This document shows, one piece after another, positions 1 to 8,982 of a stretch of 64,000 bases of DNA. Under the pieces are notes generated by a model. It searched no databases and was not told the origin of the DNA. It saw nothing but the letters and a program-made list of their open reading frames with translations. Source of the stretch: Burkholderiales bacterium (lineage in GTDB: Bacteria; Pseudomonadota; Gammaproteobacteria; Burkholderiales; UBA6910). The number at the start of each line of letters is the position of its first letter. Positions within the stretch are counted from its first letter, which is position 1. The DNA lies in assembly GCA_026005015.1 (NCBI GenBank), contig BPKG01000001.1, positions 186,001-250,000 on the forward strand, in the 5' to 3' direction. The position numbers and the translations under genes were made by a program.

Positions 1-307
1 GCAAGGATTCCCAGGCAGCGCGCACCGTATCCGGCTGCCGCGCAAGCCAGGCGTTTTGTCGGGTGCGCACATCCGGGGGGGCGCCTTCCCCGCCAAGTGC
101 GGCGAAGCGCTCAGCCAAGAGCCGCTCCAGAGCCTCGACGGACGCTTCTTTTTCCGCCGCGAGGCACGTCAGGGTCTCCAAGTCTCCGGCCACCAGCGTC
201 TCCCGCTCCCGGGTGAGAAGGGCAGCCAGGGCAGCGAGGGCGCGACGCTCGGCAGTGAAGTCCTGCGCGGGGTTTTCTTCAGCTCCGGGGGCGGGCGAGC
301 AGCTCAC
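1..307 (-). CDS. flgN: Flagellar export chaperone FlgN (3' end cut by window edge)
   Basis: FlgN is a cytoplasmic chaperone that holds the hook-filament junction proteins FlgK and FlgL before type III export. Reading the minus strand from a GTG at 307 gives an uninterrupted 102-codon frame to the window edge. It has an Ala/Leu/Glu-rich helical sequence containing RRALAALAALLTRERETLVA, typical of the FlgN N-terminal helix. The start overlaps the end of flgM by 29 bp, the usual flgM-flgN arrangement, so the two are probably translated together from the flgM promoter. The family runs about 140-160 residues, so roughly a third is missing. Identification rests on position and helical composition more than on a catalytic motif. 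Confidence 0.75.
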   Translation of the reverse strand, partial: MSCSPAPGAEENPAQDFTAERRALAALAALLTRERETLVAGDLETLTCLAAEKEASVEALERLLAERFAALGGEGAPPDVRTRQNAWLARQPDTVRAAWESL

Positions 308-587
308 GGGCCTCCTCGATTAACTTGTCGGCAATGGCCTGTGGATCGATGCGCAAGCGCCCTTCGGCGATAGCAACCCTGAGCTCGGCTACCCTGGTGG
401 TGTCCATCCCCTCGGTGTCGGCAATTCCTTGCGCCAGGCGCTGAAGTCGGGCAGAAAGGGAGGAGAGTTCGACACTATCTGCCTCGGAGGTTCGGGGAGC
501 GGGTGCTGGGCCATTTGTCGGCCGGGCTTGTCCCTCGCCCACGGGGGCGATGCCGGGGAGCTGCTTCACCGAATGGTCGATTTTCAT
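279..587 (-). CDS. flgM: Anti-sigma-28 factor FlgM
   Basis: FlgM binds and inhibits the flagellar sigma factor FliA (sigma-28) and is exported through the finished hook-basal body, which releases late-gene transcription. The product is 102 aa. The N-terminus MKIDHS is the usual FlgM opening, the middle is Pro/Ala-rich and unstructured, and the C-terminal half (about residues 40-102) carries the FliA-binding helices, with VAELRVAIAEGRLRIDP matching the family signature. The ATG at 587 is preferred over the in-frame upstream start at 614 because it gives the canonical N-terminus and has a GGAAGG Shine-Dalgarno just upstream. The gene lies between flgA and flgN. A sigma-28-type promoter directly upstream would give the autoregulated class III expression known for flgM. 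Confidence 0.93.
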   Translation of the reverse strand: MKIDHSVKQLPGIAPVGEGQARPTNGPAPAPRTSEADSVELSSLSARLQRLAQGIADTEGMDTTRVAELRVAIAEGRLRIDPQAIADKLIEEARELLARPRS

Positions 588-618
588 GGGTGTCCTTCCG
601 TCTCCTGGGGGCAACTGG

Positions 619-645
619 ATTACGGCTTCGGTTCCGGAAACTTTA
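619..645 (-). promoter_or_regulatory. Sigma-28 (FliA) promoter of flgMN
   Basis: On the minus strand TAAAGTTT (645-638) is followed after exactly 11 bp by GCCGTAAT (626-619). The -35 equals the enterobacterial FliA consensus TAAAGTTT; the -10 keeps GCCG of GCCGATAA. The first three bases of the -35 are also the TAA stop codon of flgA. Confidence 0.72.
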
Positions 646-1374
646 ATGCGTCACCTCCACCATGGCTCCCGGGCGGGCGATCCCCGAGACCAGCTGCCCG
701 CTCCCCAGGCGCACCTGGACGAGCTGACCCTCGGCGGCGGAGGACAGAGACCGGCCCTCGGCGCTGACGGAAAACCCCCGTCCTCGGGCGATTACCTTTA
801 CTGTCTGGCCCTGCATCACAACGGGCGTTGCCTTCAGCTGATCTGAGCGCAACAGTTGTCCGGCGGCGATGGGGGAGGTCACCGTCTTGCCCAAGGCGTC
901 CCGGGGGTCGCTCACCACGGCGGCCGGCAATTGGGTCAGGTCGGCGGCAACAGGGACGAGGTCCGCATCGCTTAATCGCATTCCGGGAGCGAGGGGACGA
1001 GCGGCGGCCAATACCTCGCCCTCGACGCGCACAGTGACCGGCAGATAGACGGTCCAGGCGGTGGGCGCCACGCAGCGCACACCTACCGAAGCGTTGCCCC
1101 ACAACCGCTGGCCGGGCGGCAGAAAGGGCTCGAGGACCCCACAGGCCGGCAGGACAAGCCGCTCGTCGAGCCCGCCCACCTGCACGCTCACCCGACCGGA
1201 TAGTGACCGCGTTTCCTGCAGCACGAATTCCTGGGCTGCCTGGGCGATCGCTCCCGGTGCTTGGCGTAGGACCTCAGCACTCACCGGCCCGAGGGCGAGG
1301 GCGAGGGCAAGGCCCGCCATCCTGTGTTGGACCACAGGGCGTTGGAAGATGCTGGCACGCTCCATAGGCACCAT
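643..1374 (-). CDS. flgA: Flagellar P-ring assembly chaperone FlgA
   Basis: FlgA is a periplasmic chaperone needed for FlgI to polymerise into the P-ring. The product is 243 aa. A hydrophobic stretch (MAGLALALALGPVSA, about residues 19-33) is a signal peptide with cleavage near VSA-EVL. The C-terminal half contains the SAF-like ChapFlgA domain: LAPGMRLSDADLVPV, then GKTVTSPIAAGQLL, then the conserved end GFSVSAEGRSLSSAAEGQLV. The ATG at 1374 is used; an ATG three codons in (1365) is equally possible, and neither has a strong Shine-Dalgarno. The gene diverges from cheR across 267 bp, and flgM follows 55 bp after its stop. Confidence 0.93.
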   Translation of the reverse strand: MVPMERASIFQRPVVQHRMAGLALALALGPVSAEVLRQAPGAIAQAAQEFVLQETRSLSGRVSVQVGGLDERLVLPACGVLEPFLPPGQRLWGNASVGVRCVAPTAWTVYLPVTVRVEGEVLAAARPLAPGMRLSDADLVPVAADLTQLPAAVVSDPRDALGKTVTSPIAAGQLLRSDQLKATPVVMQGQTVKVIARGRGFSVSAEGRSLSSAAEGQLVQVRLGSGQLVSGIARPGAMVEVTH

Positions 1375-1501
1375 GGTGCCACCGGGAAGAGCAGCCCAGA
1401 GACGGAAAAAGGGGCGGCTTTGCCGGCTTTTTCTCGTCTTTTGCCCTGCCGGTACCGGGCGAAGATGGGCAAGATCGCCGGTCGCAGTGCAGCGAAGCGT
1501 T

Positions 1502-1528
1502 TAAGCTCCGAGACACGAGCGCCGTTAA
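1502..1528 (+). promoter_or_regulatory. Sigma-28-type promoter of cheRB
   Basis: TTAAG (1501-1505) precedes GCCGTTAA (1521-1528), which differs from the FliA -10 consensus GCCGATAA at one base. Spacing is 15 bp from TAAG, in the FliA range. It lies about 115 bp upstream of cheR. The -35 is poorer than in the flgM and fliC promoters. Confidence 0.55.
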
Positions 1529-1641
1529 TGGGATCGTCGGTTTCGCGGAGAGAAGGCAGCCTCCGGCCCGGGTGGTTTACGGGGACCCTTCGGCTCCGGG
1601 AGGCCCTGGCTTAAGACGGGCACGTCGATAGGTCATCCACA

Positions 1642-2652
1642 GTGGGATCGCTTCGAGGGGAAGAAAGAGAGTTCGTCTACCAGGACCGCGACTTCGAGCG
1701 GGTGCGCACCCTCATTCAACAGCGGGCAGGTATATGCCTTTCGCCTGCCAAGAAGGATATGGTCTACAGCCGCCTGGCCCGCCGGTTGCGCTCCTTGGGC
1801 CTGAGGTCTTTCGGCGATTATCTGGCTCGGCTGGAACAAGGCGACGAAGCGGAGTGGGAAGCCTTCACCAATGCCTTGACCACCAACTTGACAGCCTTTT
1901 TCCGGGAAGCCCACCACTTCGACTTGCTGGCGCGCCACGTGGCGGAGCATCGCGGCGGTCGTCCTGTGCGCTTGTGGAGCGCGGCCACCTCCACCGGCGA
2001 GGAGGCGTACTCCCTGGCAATCACCATGATGGAGGTCTTTGCGAGCTATACGCCGCCGGTGACAATTCTCGCCACCGACATCGATACCCAGGCCCTGGCC
2101 TGGGCCCGGAGCGGGGTATATCCAGAGGAGCGGGTGGCGAAGCTTTCCCGGGAACGCTTGCGGCGCTTTTTTCTGAGGGACGCCAGCACTCCGGCGGGCT
2201 GCGTACAGGTGCGCGATGAGCTCAAGGCGATCATCACCTTCGCGCCCCTTAATCTCCTGGATCCCGTCTGGAGCGTGCGCGGGCCCTTCGATGCCGTTTT
2301 CTGCCGCAACGTGATGATCTATTTCGACAAGCCCACCCAGTATCGGATACTGGAGAAACTCGCGCCGCTGCTCGCCCCTCATGGGTTGCTGTTTGCTGGG
2401 CACTCGGAAAGCCTGACCCATGCGGCGGACCTGTTCCGTCCCTGCGGGCGCACCGTCTACGCACCGCTGTGCAACCCGCGGCAAGTCCATGAGAAGGAAA
2501 GAAGAATGGGTGAGGAAGGCTTTGGCTTGGCGGAGGGCCGTCCCGTGACCGGGGCGAACGGGCAGGTTTCCTCTGTCGGGCTGCATGGGAAGGTCGGCAC
2601 ACCAGGTGTGGAGGCGACTGCACCGTACCGAGGAGGGAAACGCTTGCCATGA
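1642..2652 (+). CDS. cheR: Chemotaxis methyltransferase CheR
   Basis: CheR transfers methyl groups from S-adenosylmethionine to glutamates of chemoreceptors during adaptation. The product is 336 aa. The N-terminal helical domain (about 10-80) is followed by the receptor-site segment [10 protein letters not shown], the SAM-binding motif [15 protein letters not shown] (about 112-126) and [12 protein letters not shown] near residue 222, all diagnostic of CheR. The tail beyond about residue 285 is a longer, low-complexity extension than usual, and its end overlaps the start of cheB by 4 bp (ATGA). No cheA, cheW, cheY or receptor gene is in the window, so the rest of the pathway is encoded elsewhere. 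Confidence 0.95.
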   Translation: MGSLRGEEREFVYQDRDFERVRTLIQQRAGICLSPAKKDMVYSRLARRLRSLGLRSFGDYLARLEQGDEAEWEAFTNALTTNLTAFFREAHHFDLLARHVAEHRGGRPVRLWSAATSTGEEAYSLAITMMEVFASYTPPVTILATDIDTQALAWARSGVYPEERVAKLSRERLRRFFLRDASTPAGCVQVRDELKAIITFAPLNLLDPVWSVRGPFDAVFCRNVMIYFDKPTQYRILEKLAPLLAPHGLLFAGHSESLTHAADLFRPCGRTVYAPLCNPRQVHEKERRMGEEGFGLAEGRPVTGANGQVSSVGLHGKVGTPGVEATAPYRGGKRLP

Positions 2653-3737
2653 GCGCCGGGCATCATCATCCGGCATCCATGCCTTCGGCAAAGAGAAGAC
2701 TGGGGGGTCGGCTGCGGGTGTTGATCGTCGACGATTCCGCGCTCATGCGTAGGATCCTGACCGAGATCGTCAACGCAACGCCGGATCTGGAAGCGGTGGG
2801 TGCGGCCCGAGACCCCCTCGCGGCTGAGGAGCTCATTTGGACGCTCAACCCGGATGTGATTACCCTGGACGTGGAAATGCCCAGGATGGATGGGCTCACG
2901 TTCCTCGCCCGGCTCATGCGGCTGCGTCCCACGCCGGTGGTGATGGTGTCGAGCCTCACCGAGTACGGCTCCGAAACTACCCTGAAGGCGCTGGAGCTGG
3001 GTGCAGTGGATTTCGTCGCCAAGCCAAAAGGGGATCCGCTCGGGGCCATGGGCGCTTACGCCGATGAGCTCGCGGAAAAGATCCGCACCGCGGCCATCGC
3101 CCACCTGCGGCCTCCGCCCAATCCCCACCCGCAGCCTGCCGCAGTACCGTCACGATTTTGCGCGAGCGACAAGCTGGTGTTGGTGGGAGCTTCCACCGGG
3201 GGCACGGAAGCGATCAAGGAATTTCTCGTCAATTTTCCCCCGCAGGCTCCCGCGGTGCTCGTCACCCAGCACATGCCCGAAGGTTTCACCCGCTCCTTTG
3301 CCAGGCGGCTCGACGGCCTGTGCCGCATCGCCGTGAAAGAGGCAGAACATGGCGAGCGGGTGTTACCCGGGCATGCCTACATCGCCCCGGGTCATTCCCA
3401 CCTCAAGGTGCGCCGCAGCGGAGCCCACTATACCGTGGAGCTCAGCCAGGAGCCGCCGGTAAACCGCCACCGACCGTCGGTGGAAGTGCTGTTTCGCTCA
3501 GCCGCCCAGTGGGTAGGCGGTAACGCCGTGGGCGTGATTCTGACCGGCATGGGCAAGGATGGGGCGGCGGGCATGCTGGAGATGAAACGCGCCGGGGCCT
3601 ACAACTTCGCCCAAGACGAGGCGACTTGCGTGGTATTCGGCATGCCCCGGGAGGCGATCGCCTTGGGCGCAGTGGACGAAGTGCTGCCGATCCAACGGCT
3701 GGCAGCCCAAGTGCTGGCTCATCTCGCGCGGGCCTGA
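2649..3737 (+). CDS. cheB: Chemotaxis response regulator methylesterase CheB
   Basis: CheB demethylates and deamidates chemoreceptors when phosphorylated by CheA. The product is 362 aa. The receiver domain starts near residue 21 ([14 protein letters not shown]) with its phosphoacceptor Asp in [14 protein letters not shown]. After a Pro-rich linker the esterase domain begins near residue 175, with the Ser-His-Asp triad in [15 protein letters not shown] and [10 protein letters not shown]. All key residues are present. It is translationally coupled to cheR by a 4-bp overlap, so receptor methylation and demethylation enzymes are made together. No cheD lies between them. Confidence 0.96.
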   Translation: MSAGHHHPASMPSAKRRLGGRLRVLIVDDSALMRRILTEIVNATPDLEAVGAARDPLAAEELIWTLNPDVITLDVEMPRMDGLTFLARLMRLRPTPVVMVSSLTEYGSETTLKALELGAVDFVAKPKGDPLGAMGAYADELAEKIRTAAIAHLRPPPNPHPQPAAVPSRFCASDKLVLVGASTGGTEAIKEFLVNFPPQAPAVLVTQHMPEGFTRSFARRLDGLCRIAVKEAEHGERVLPGHAYIAPGHSHLKVRRSGAHYTVELSQEPPVNRHRPSVEVLFRSAAQWVGGNAVGVILTGMGKDGAAGMLEMKRAGAYNFAQDEATCVVFGMPREAIALGAVDEVLPIQRLAAQVLAHLARA

Positions 3738-3863
3738 ACGCGCGGAATTAGCGGGCTTTCCGTCCGCTTATCCTCCTTTGGCTTTCCCTGCATCGCGGCT
3801 AGCATGGTCTTCGTGGGACCCCGCGCAGACAGCGCGCAGCCCTTAGCTCAAGGAGTATGCTCG

Positions 3864-4259
3864 ATGATGGATCGGCTGGACGCATCGCTTTCGTTACACG
3901 AACAGGCGCTCGCCTTGCGCCTGAGGCGCCAGCAGCTCATTGCCTCCAACATCGCCAATGCCGATACGCCCCATTACAAGGCCAGGGACCTTGATTTTGG
4001 GCGCGCCCTGGCAGAGGCGAACGGTGGCGCCGGTGTTTTCATGGTACGTACCCAGTCAGCCCACTTGCCCGCTTCCAGCTTCGCTGCTGGCACGCCTGCG
4101 GCTCTGTACCGGGTGCCCCTGCAACCCAGCCTGGACGGCAACACGGTGGACATGGATGTGGAGCGTGCCCACTTCGCCGACAACGCGATCCGAGCCGAGG
4201 CGAGCATACGCTTCATCGCGTCTCGGCTCAAGTCCCTGCTCGCCGCGATCACCGGCTAG
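3864..4259 (+). CDS. flgB: Flagellar proximal rod protein FlgB
   Basis: FlgB is a component of the proximal rod of the basal body, exported by the flagellar type III apparatus. The product is 131 aa. The rod/hook N-terminal motif is clear (RRQQLIASNIANADTPHYKARD). The ATG at 3864 is chosen over an in-frame start at 3804 because AAGGAG (3850-3855) sits 8 bp upstream and because FlgB proteins begin close to this point. It opens the flgBCDEFGHIJKL run; the 126-bp gap behind cheB probably carries a promoter, but none is unambiguous. Confidence 0.94.
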   Translation: MMDRLDASLSLHEQALALRLRRQQLIASNIANADTPHYKARDLDFGRALAEANGGAGVFMVRTQSAHLPASSFAAGTPAALYRVPLQPSLDGNTVDMDVERAHFADNAIRAEASIRFIASRLKSLLAAITG

Positions 4260-4283
4260 CGCGGTTCCTAACGGAGGAATTCC

Positions 4284-4685
4284 ATGGCTCTCGGCAAGAT
4301 CTTCGGCATCGCCGCCTCCGCCATGGCGGCCCAGTCCCAGCGGCTCAACGTGATTGCCAGCAACCTGGCGAACGCGCAGAGCGCCACTAGCGCGAGCGGC
4401 ACACCTTATCGGGCCAGGCAGGTGGTGTTTAGCCCCGTGCCGATCGACGCAGGGGCTTCCGCGGTACGGGTGGCGGGCGTGGTGGAAGACCTCTCTCCCC
4501 AGCGCAAGGTGCATGACCCGGGGCATCCCCTCGCCGACGCGGACGGCTACGTTACCTATCCCAACGTGGACGTGGTGGAGGAAATGGTGAACATGATTTC
4601 CGCCTCCCGCTCGTATCAAAACAACGCTGAGGTCATGGCGACTGCCCGCCATCTGATGTTGAAAACCCTGGCCATCGGGGAATGA
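4284..4685 (+). CDS. flgC: Flagellar proximal rod protein FlgC
   Basis: FlgC is a proximal rod subunit. The product is 133 aa, standard for the family. The N-terminus carries the rod motif [15 protein letters not shown] and the C-terminus carries the matching heptad helix with [20 protein letters not shown], shared by rod and hook axial proteins. CGGAGGA lies 5-6 bp before the ATG. It follows flgB by 24 bp and precedes flgD by 7 bp, so it belongs to the same transcript. Confidence 0.96.
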   Translation: MALGKIFGIAASAMAAQSQRLNVIASNLANAQSATSASGTPYRARQVVFSPVPIDAGASAVRVAGVVEDLSPQRKVHDPGHPLADADGYVTYPNVDVVEEMVNMISASRSYQNNAEVMATARHLMLKTLAIGE

Positions 4686-4692
4686 AAGGAAC

Positions 4693-5349
4693 ATGGCCGT
4701 GAATGCCGTCGAATCCGTCACTGCCGCCGCCACCTCCGCTACGCCGCCCCGCTCGGTCATGAAGGAGCAGGAAGACCGTTTCCTGCGACTGCTGGTCACC
4801 CAACTCAAAAACCAGGACCCGCTCAATCCCCTGGATAATGCCCAGATCACCAGCCAGATGGCTCAGATCAGCACAGTACAGGGGCTTGAACGGCTGAACA
4901 CCACCTTGAACGCTTTGCTTGGCCAAGCGAATGCGACGCATCAGTTGGCGGCTGCAAGCCTGGTGGGGCGGGGTGTCCTGGTGCCGGGCGGGGAACTGGT
5001 TCTGGAAGGCGGTCATACCTTGTTCGGCGTGGAGTTGAAGGAGCCGGTGGACCAGCTCACGGTGGAGATCCGCGATGCCACGGGAGGCCTTGTCCATCGG
5101 GCCGAGCTAGGCCCCCATAGGGCAGGCATCCACGGGCTTCACTGGGATGGTGTCACCGAATCCGGCGTTGTGGCCGCAGACGGGCGCTACTCCTTTGAGG
5201 TGAGCGCCGTACGGGGCGAAGAGAGCGTTGCGGCGATGGCGCTTTCCTTCGGACGAGTAGACGCAGTTGCCCGCTCGGGGGATTCGGTCTCCCTGGTACT
5301 GTCCGGAGGACGCAGCGCGGTGCTCGCCGACGTGAAACAAGTGTTCTAA
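4693..5349 (+). CDS. flgD: Flagellar hook capping protein FlgD
   Basis: FlgD caps the growing hook and is discarded when the hook is complete. The product is 218 aa, normal for the family. The conserved N-terminal segment FLRLLVTQLKNQDPLNPLDN (about residues 28-47) is the FlgD signature, followed by a beta-rich FlgD Ig-like/Tudor region containing LHWDGVTESG and GRYSFEV. GAAAGGA sits 5 bp before the ATG. It lies between flgC and flgE, the universal order. Confidence 0.96.
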   Translation: MAVNAVESVTAAATSATPPRSVMKEQEDRFLRLLVTQLKNQDPLNPLDNAQITSQMAQISTVQGLERLNTTLNALLGQANATHQLAAASLVGRGVLVPGGELVLEGGHTLFGVELKEPVDQLTVEIRDATGGLVHRAELGPHRAGIHGLHWDGVTESGVVAADGRYSFEVSAVRGEESVAAMALSFGRVDAVARSGDSVSLVLSGGRSAVLADVKQVF

Positions 5350-5375
5350 AGATTGGCCGCAAAAAGGAGCGATTC

Positions 5376-6593
5376 ATGAGCTTTCAACAGGGATTGAGCG
5401 GCCTGAACGCCGCCTCCAAAAACCTGGATGTCATCGGCAACAACGTGGCCAACGCCAGCACGGTGGGCTTCAAGGCGTCCGTAGCCCAATTCGCGGACGT
5501 CTACGCCAATTCTCTTGCAGGGGCCGGCGCCGGCCAGATCGGCATCGGCACGCGCCTTGCGGCGGTGGTCCAGCAGTTCACCCAGGGCAACGTGACGGTG
5601 ACCAGCAATCCTCTAGACGTGGCTATCAACGGCAACGGCTTCTTCCGCTTAAGCGACAACGGTGCCGTCACCTATAGCCGCAACGGCCAGTTCCATACCG
5701 ACCGGGATGGCTACATTGTCAACGCGAGCGGCAAGCGTCTGACCGGATATGGGGCGGTGAACGGCTTACTCAACACCGCCGCTCCGGTCGAGCTGCGCAT
5801 CGATACCGCTGACCTCGTGCCCCAGGCGACCGGATCCGTAGCGGCGCGAGTCAACCTGGATTCCCGTAGCAGCGTGATCAGCGCCGCTTTCGACGTAAAC
5901 GATCCGGCGACCTACACTAGCTCCACAGCGGCTACGGTCTACGACAGCTTGGGGAACCCCCATACTTTGTCCACCTACTTCGTAAAGACGGGGGCCAATC
6001 AGTGGAGAGTTTACGGGGCCCTGGATGGTGCCCAGATCGGAACCGGTCCCTTGGGAAGCCTGAATTTCATCTCCAGCGGCACCATTGACACGACCACTAC
6101 CTCTTTGCCTTTCAGCGTTTCCGCGCCCGTTGCCACCGGCGCGATAAGCCCCCTGACGTTCGACCTAGATTTCGCCGGCAGCACCCAGTTCGGATCGCCC
6201 TTCGGAGTGAATGCCCTCAGTCAGGACGGCTACGGACCCGGCCGGCTCGCCGGCTTCAGCGTGGGGGGCGACGGCGTGATCCTGGCACGCTACACCAATG
6301 GCCAGTCCAGCGTGCTGGGGCAGGTGGTGCTCGCGAATTTCGCCAATCCGACGGGCCTGCAACCCTTGGGGGACAACGCCTGGGCGGAGACCGCCGATTC
6401 GGGACAGCCCCTGGTCGGAGCGCCCGGCTCGAGCAACCTAGGCCTGCTGCAATCGGCGGCGGTGGAGGACTCCAACGTAGATTTGACCCAGGAGCTGGTC
6501 AATATGATCACCGCTCAACGAGTCTATCAGGCCAACGCCCAGACCATCAAAACCCAGGATGCCGTCATGCAGACCCTGGTGAACCTGAGGTAA
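5376..6593 (+). CDS. flgE: Flagellar hook protein FlgE
   Basis: FlgE polymerises into the hook, the universal joint between rod and filament. The product is 405 aa. It starts with the axial-protein motif LNAASKNLDVIGNNVANAST, has the FlgE D1 segment QFTQGNVTVTSNPLDVAING, and ends with the paired C-terminal helix VDLTQELVNMITAQRVYQAN. AAAAAGGAGC lies upstream of the ATG. The central domain is similar in size to the enteric protein, so hook architecture is expected to be conventional. Confidence 0.96.
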   Translation: MSFQQGLSGLNAASKNLDVIGNNVANASTVGFKASVAQFADVYANSLAGAGAGQIGIGTRLAAVVQQFTQGNVTVTSNPLDVAINGNGFFRLSDNGAVTYSRNGQFHTDRDGYIVNASGKRLTGYGAVNGLLNTAAPVELRIDTADLVPQATGSVAARVNLDSRSSVISAAFDVNDPATYTSSTAATVYDSLGNPHTLSTYFVKTGANQWRVYGALDGAQIGTGPLGSLNFISSGTIDTTTTSLPFSVSAPVATGAISPLTFDLDFAGSTQFGSPFGVNALSQDGYGPGRLAGFSVGGDGVILARYTNGQSSVLGQVVLANFANPTGLQPLGDNAWAETADSGQPLVGAPGSSNLGLLQSAAVEDSNVDLTQELVNMITAQRVYQANAQTIKTQDAVMQTLVNLR

Positions 6594-6663
6594 GGACGAT
6601 GGAAGCCGTGCCTGCCGACGTAGGCCCCCGGAGCCTGCAGGAGGTAGTCGGAGGAAATCTTCT

Positions 6664-7407
6664 ATGGACCGCGTGATCTATCTCGCTATGGGCGGCGCCA
6701 AGCAGATCCTGGTACGCCAAGAGGTGGTGGCTCATAATCTGGCCAACGCCGGTACCACGGGCTTTCGGGCGCAAATGTCGGCTTTCCGCGCAGTCCCCGT
6801 GGAGGGGGCGGGCTTGCCCACTCGGGCTTACGTGGTGGAGACAACGCCTGCAGTAAGCCTCGCCCCCGGCCCGATGGAGCAGACGGGACGGGCGCTGGAC
6901 GTGGCTGTGCTCGGCGCCGGGTGGATCGCGGTACAAGCATCCGATGGCGAAGAAGCCTACACTCGCAACGGGCGTTTGCAGGTCAATCCCAATGGAGTCC
7001 TTATCACCGGCGCAGGCCATCCAGTGATGGGCGACAGCGGGCCCATCACCGCACCTCTGGATGCTCGGATCACCATTGCTCCTGACGGTAGCGTATCCGC
7101 TCTGCTCAACGGCCAAAGCGGCGCCAACGTGATGCCCCTCGGACGTATCAAGCTGGTAAATCCTCCCGGGGCCGAGCTCTTGCGGGGCGAGGACGGTCTG
7201 TTTCGGATGAGGGGTGGGGGCGCAGCGACGGCGGACGCGGCGGTGCGGCTTGCCCCCGGTGCGCTGGAAGGCAGCAACGTGAACGTGGTAGAAGCCATGA
7301 TCACCATGATCGGGCTCGCCCGCCAGTTCGATTTGCACATGCGCTTGCTCGGTAACGCCGAGGCAAACGAACGTCAGGCGGACCAGCTCCTCGGCCCGGC
7401 GCGCTGA
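6664..7407 (+). CDS. flgF: Flagellar rod protein FlgF
   Basis: FlgF is a rod subunit joining the proximal and distal rod. The product is 247 aa. The N-terminus MDRVIYLAMGGAKQ with QEVVAHNLANAGTTGFRA, the internal AYTRNGRLQVNPNGVLIT and the C-terminal EGSNVNVVEAMITMIGLARQ are all family features. GGAGGAAAT precedes the ATG. The 70-bp gap after flgE contains no further ORF and no obvious promoter. Confidence 0.95.
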   Translation: MDRVIYLAMGGAKQILVRQEVVAHNLANAGTTGFRAQMSAFRAVPVEGAGLPTRAYVVETTPAVSLAPGPMEQTGRALDVAVLGAGWIAVQASDGEEAYTRNGRLQVNPNGVLITGAGHPVMGDSGPITAPLDARITIAPDGSVSALLNGQSGANVMPLGRIKLVNPPGAELLRGEDGLFRMRGGGAATADAAVRLAPGALEGSNVNVVEAMITMIGLARQFDLHMRLLGNAEANERQADQLLGPAR

Positions 7408-7440
7408 TTCGGACTCCATGGCAACTGAAAGGAAAACGTC

Positions 7441-8223
7441 ATGATTCGATCGCTTTGGATTTCCAAGACCGGGCTCGACGCCCAGCAGACCCAGATGGAC
7501 GTGATCGCCCACAACCTGGCGAACGTCAGCACCAATGGCTTCAAGCGCTCGCGCGCGGTATTTGAAGACTTGCTCTATCAAACGCTGCGCCAGCCGGGAG
7601 CCCAGTCGTCCCAACAGACCCAGATTCCCTCGGGGCTGCAGATCGGCACCGGCGTGCGGCCGGTTGCTACCGAACGGGTCCACACCCAGGGCAACCTGCA
7701 ACAAACCGGCAACGCCCTGGATGTGGCAGTGCAGGGGCCAGGCTTCTTCCAGGTGCTGCTGCCCGACGGCACCCTCGCGTATACCCGGGACGGCGCGTTC
7801 CAGACAGACGCCGATGGCCAGCTGGTGACAGCAAGCGGCTATCCGGTCCAACCGGGAATCACCTTGCCCGCCAATGCGCTGAGCGTCACCATCGGCAAGG
7901 ATGGGACGGTGTCGGTGGTGCTGCCCGGCTCCACCCTCCCGACACAGGTGGGTTCCCTGCAACTGGCCACTTTCGTCAATCCGGCAGGGCTGCAAAGCTA
8001 TGGAGAGAACCTGTATCTGGAGACCGCTGCCTCCGGCACCCCCAATGTGAGCATGCCGGGAACCAACGGTGCCGGGCTGCTCAACCAGGGCTATGTGGAG
8101 ACCTCCAACGTAAACGTGGTGGAAGAGCTGGTGAGCATGATTCAGACCCAACGGGCCTACGAGATCAACTCCAAGGCAATCCAGGTTTCCGACCAGATGC
8201 TGCAGCGCCTCGGGCAGTTGTAA
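7441..8223 (+). CDS. flgG: Flagellar distal rod protein FlgG
   Basis: FlgG forms the distal rod that passes through the P and L rings. The product is 260 aa, the standard length. It begins [16 protein letters not shown] and contains [36 protein letters not shown] and [20 protein letters not shown], all highly conserved in FlgG. GAAAGGA lies upstream of the ATG. The gene is followed by the lipoprotein gene flgH in the same direction. Confidence 0.97.
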   Translation: MIRSLWISKTGLDAQQTQMDVIAHNLANVSTNGFKRSRAVFEDLLYQTLRQPGAQSSQQTQIPSGLQIGTGVRPVATERVHTQGNLQQTGNALDVAVQGPGFFQVLLPDGTLAYTRDGAFQTDADGQLVTASGYPVQPGITLPANALSVTIGKDGTVSVVLPGSTLPTQVGSLQLATFVNPAGLQSYGENLYLETAASGTPNVSMPGTNGAGLLNQGYVETSNVNVVEELVSMIQTQRAYEINSKAIQVSDQMLQRLGQL

Positions 8224-8253
8224 AAGCGGGGCAGAGGAGGGGAGAGGTAAGCA

Positions 8254-8289
8254 ATGAAGGGAACCCGGCGTAACGAGGTTGGACGTTGA
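8254..8289 (+). CDS. Short leader ORF overlapping the flgH start
   Basis: An ATG at 8254 with a very strong Shine-Dalgarno (GAGGAGG within 8234-8243) opens an 11-codon frame, [11 protein letters not shown], whose TGA (8287-8289) overlaps the TTG start of flgH (8286-8288). The flgH TTG has no comparable ribosome site of its own. The arrangement looks like translational coupling: ribosomes loaded on the leader terminate on the flgH start. No function is claimed for the peptide, and an undetected indel joining the two frames is an alternative. Confidence 0.5.
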   Translation: MKGTRRNEVGR

Positions 8290-8966
8290 AGGCTCGCCCG
8301 GGTATCGTCGGGGTGGCGCTGGTGTTGTGGGGTTGTGCCGCGCCCGCGCCCATCGTGCATCAACCCATGAGCGCCCGGCCCCTTCCACAGGTTGCGCCGC
8401 CGCCGGAGAATGGCGCCATCTACCGGGCCGCTCATTCCGGTCCCGGGTTCGGCCCGGGAGGGCTCCTGTTCGAGGATAGGGTGGCCAGCGCCGTGGGCGA
8501 CACCCTTACCATCGTGCTCAACGAAAAGACCATCGCCGCCAAGAATCGGGCCACTTCTGCCTCTAAGAGTGGCTCGGTGGATTTTAGCGTTCCTTTGGTG
8601 CAGGGGCTGCCGTTCAAGAGTCTTCAAGGCGCCGGCTTGCAGGCCGACTCGGCTAACACTTTCCAGGGCAAAGGTGCCGCGAGCGCTGACAACATGGTAA
8701 GTGGCACCCTCACCGTCACCGTGATTGAAGTGCTTCCCAACGGCAACCTGCTGGTGTCAGGGGAGAAACAGCTCGCCTTGTCCCAAGGTGAGGAGTATGT
8801 TCGCTTCTCGGGGGTGGTCAATCCGAGCACCATCACTCCCGCCAATACGGTGTCTTCCACCCAAGTGGCGGATGCTCGCATCGAATACCGCGGCCGCGGC
8901 ACGATCGACGAGGCCCAAGTCATGGGTTGGCTCGGCCGCTTTTTCCTCACCGTCCTGCCGTTCTAG
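8286..8966 (+). CDS. flgH: Flagellar L-ring lipoprotein FlgH
   Basis: FlgH is an outer-membrane lipoprotein that forms the L-ring bushing around the rod. The product is 226 aa from a TTG start. The first 17 residues form a lipoprotein signal ([16 protein letters not shown]) with the lipobox Cys at residue 17 and an unusual Trp at -2. Diagnostic FlgH segments follow: [46 protein letters not shown] and [23 protein letters not shown] is chosen because it yields a complete signal peptide; an ATG-led 11-codon leader ORF overlaps it. Confidence 0.94.
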   Translation: MKARPGIVGVALVLWGCAAPAPIVHQPMSARPLPQVAPPPENGAIYRAAHSGPGFGPGGLLFEDRVASAVGDTLTIVLNEKTIAAKNRATSASKSGSVDFSVPLVQGLPFKSLQGAGLQADSANTFQGKGAASADNMVSGTLTVTVIEVLPNGNLLVSGEKQLALSQGEEYVRFSGVVNPSTITPANTVSSTQVADARIEYRGRGTIDEAQVMGWLGRFFLTVLPF

Positions 8967-8982
8967 CCGGAGGCCGGAGGAC

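Noticed and set aside
1633-2691. 352-codon minus-strand frame
   Set aside because: Antisense to cheR, which has every methyltransferase motif.
3751-3770. Possible sigma-54 promoter or terminator between cheB and flgB
   Set aside because: GG and GC are at sigma-54 distance but the -12 reads CCGCT, and the same bases form a weak 6-bp hairpin; neither reading is strong enough.
6565-8388. 607-codon open frame on the minus strand
   Set aside because: It lies antisense to flgF and flgG, whose products are unmistakable; the translation has no family features and reflects high-GC codon bias.
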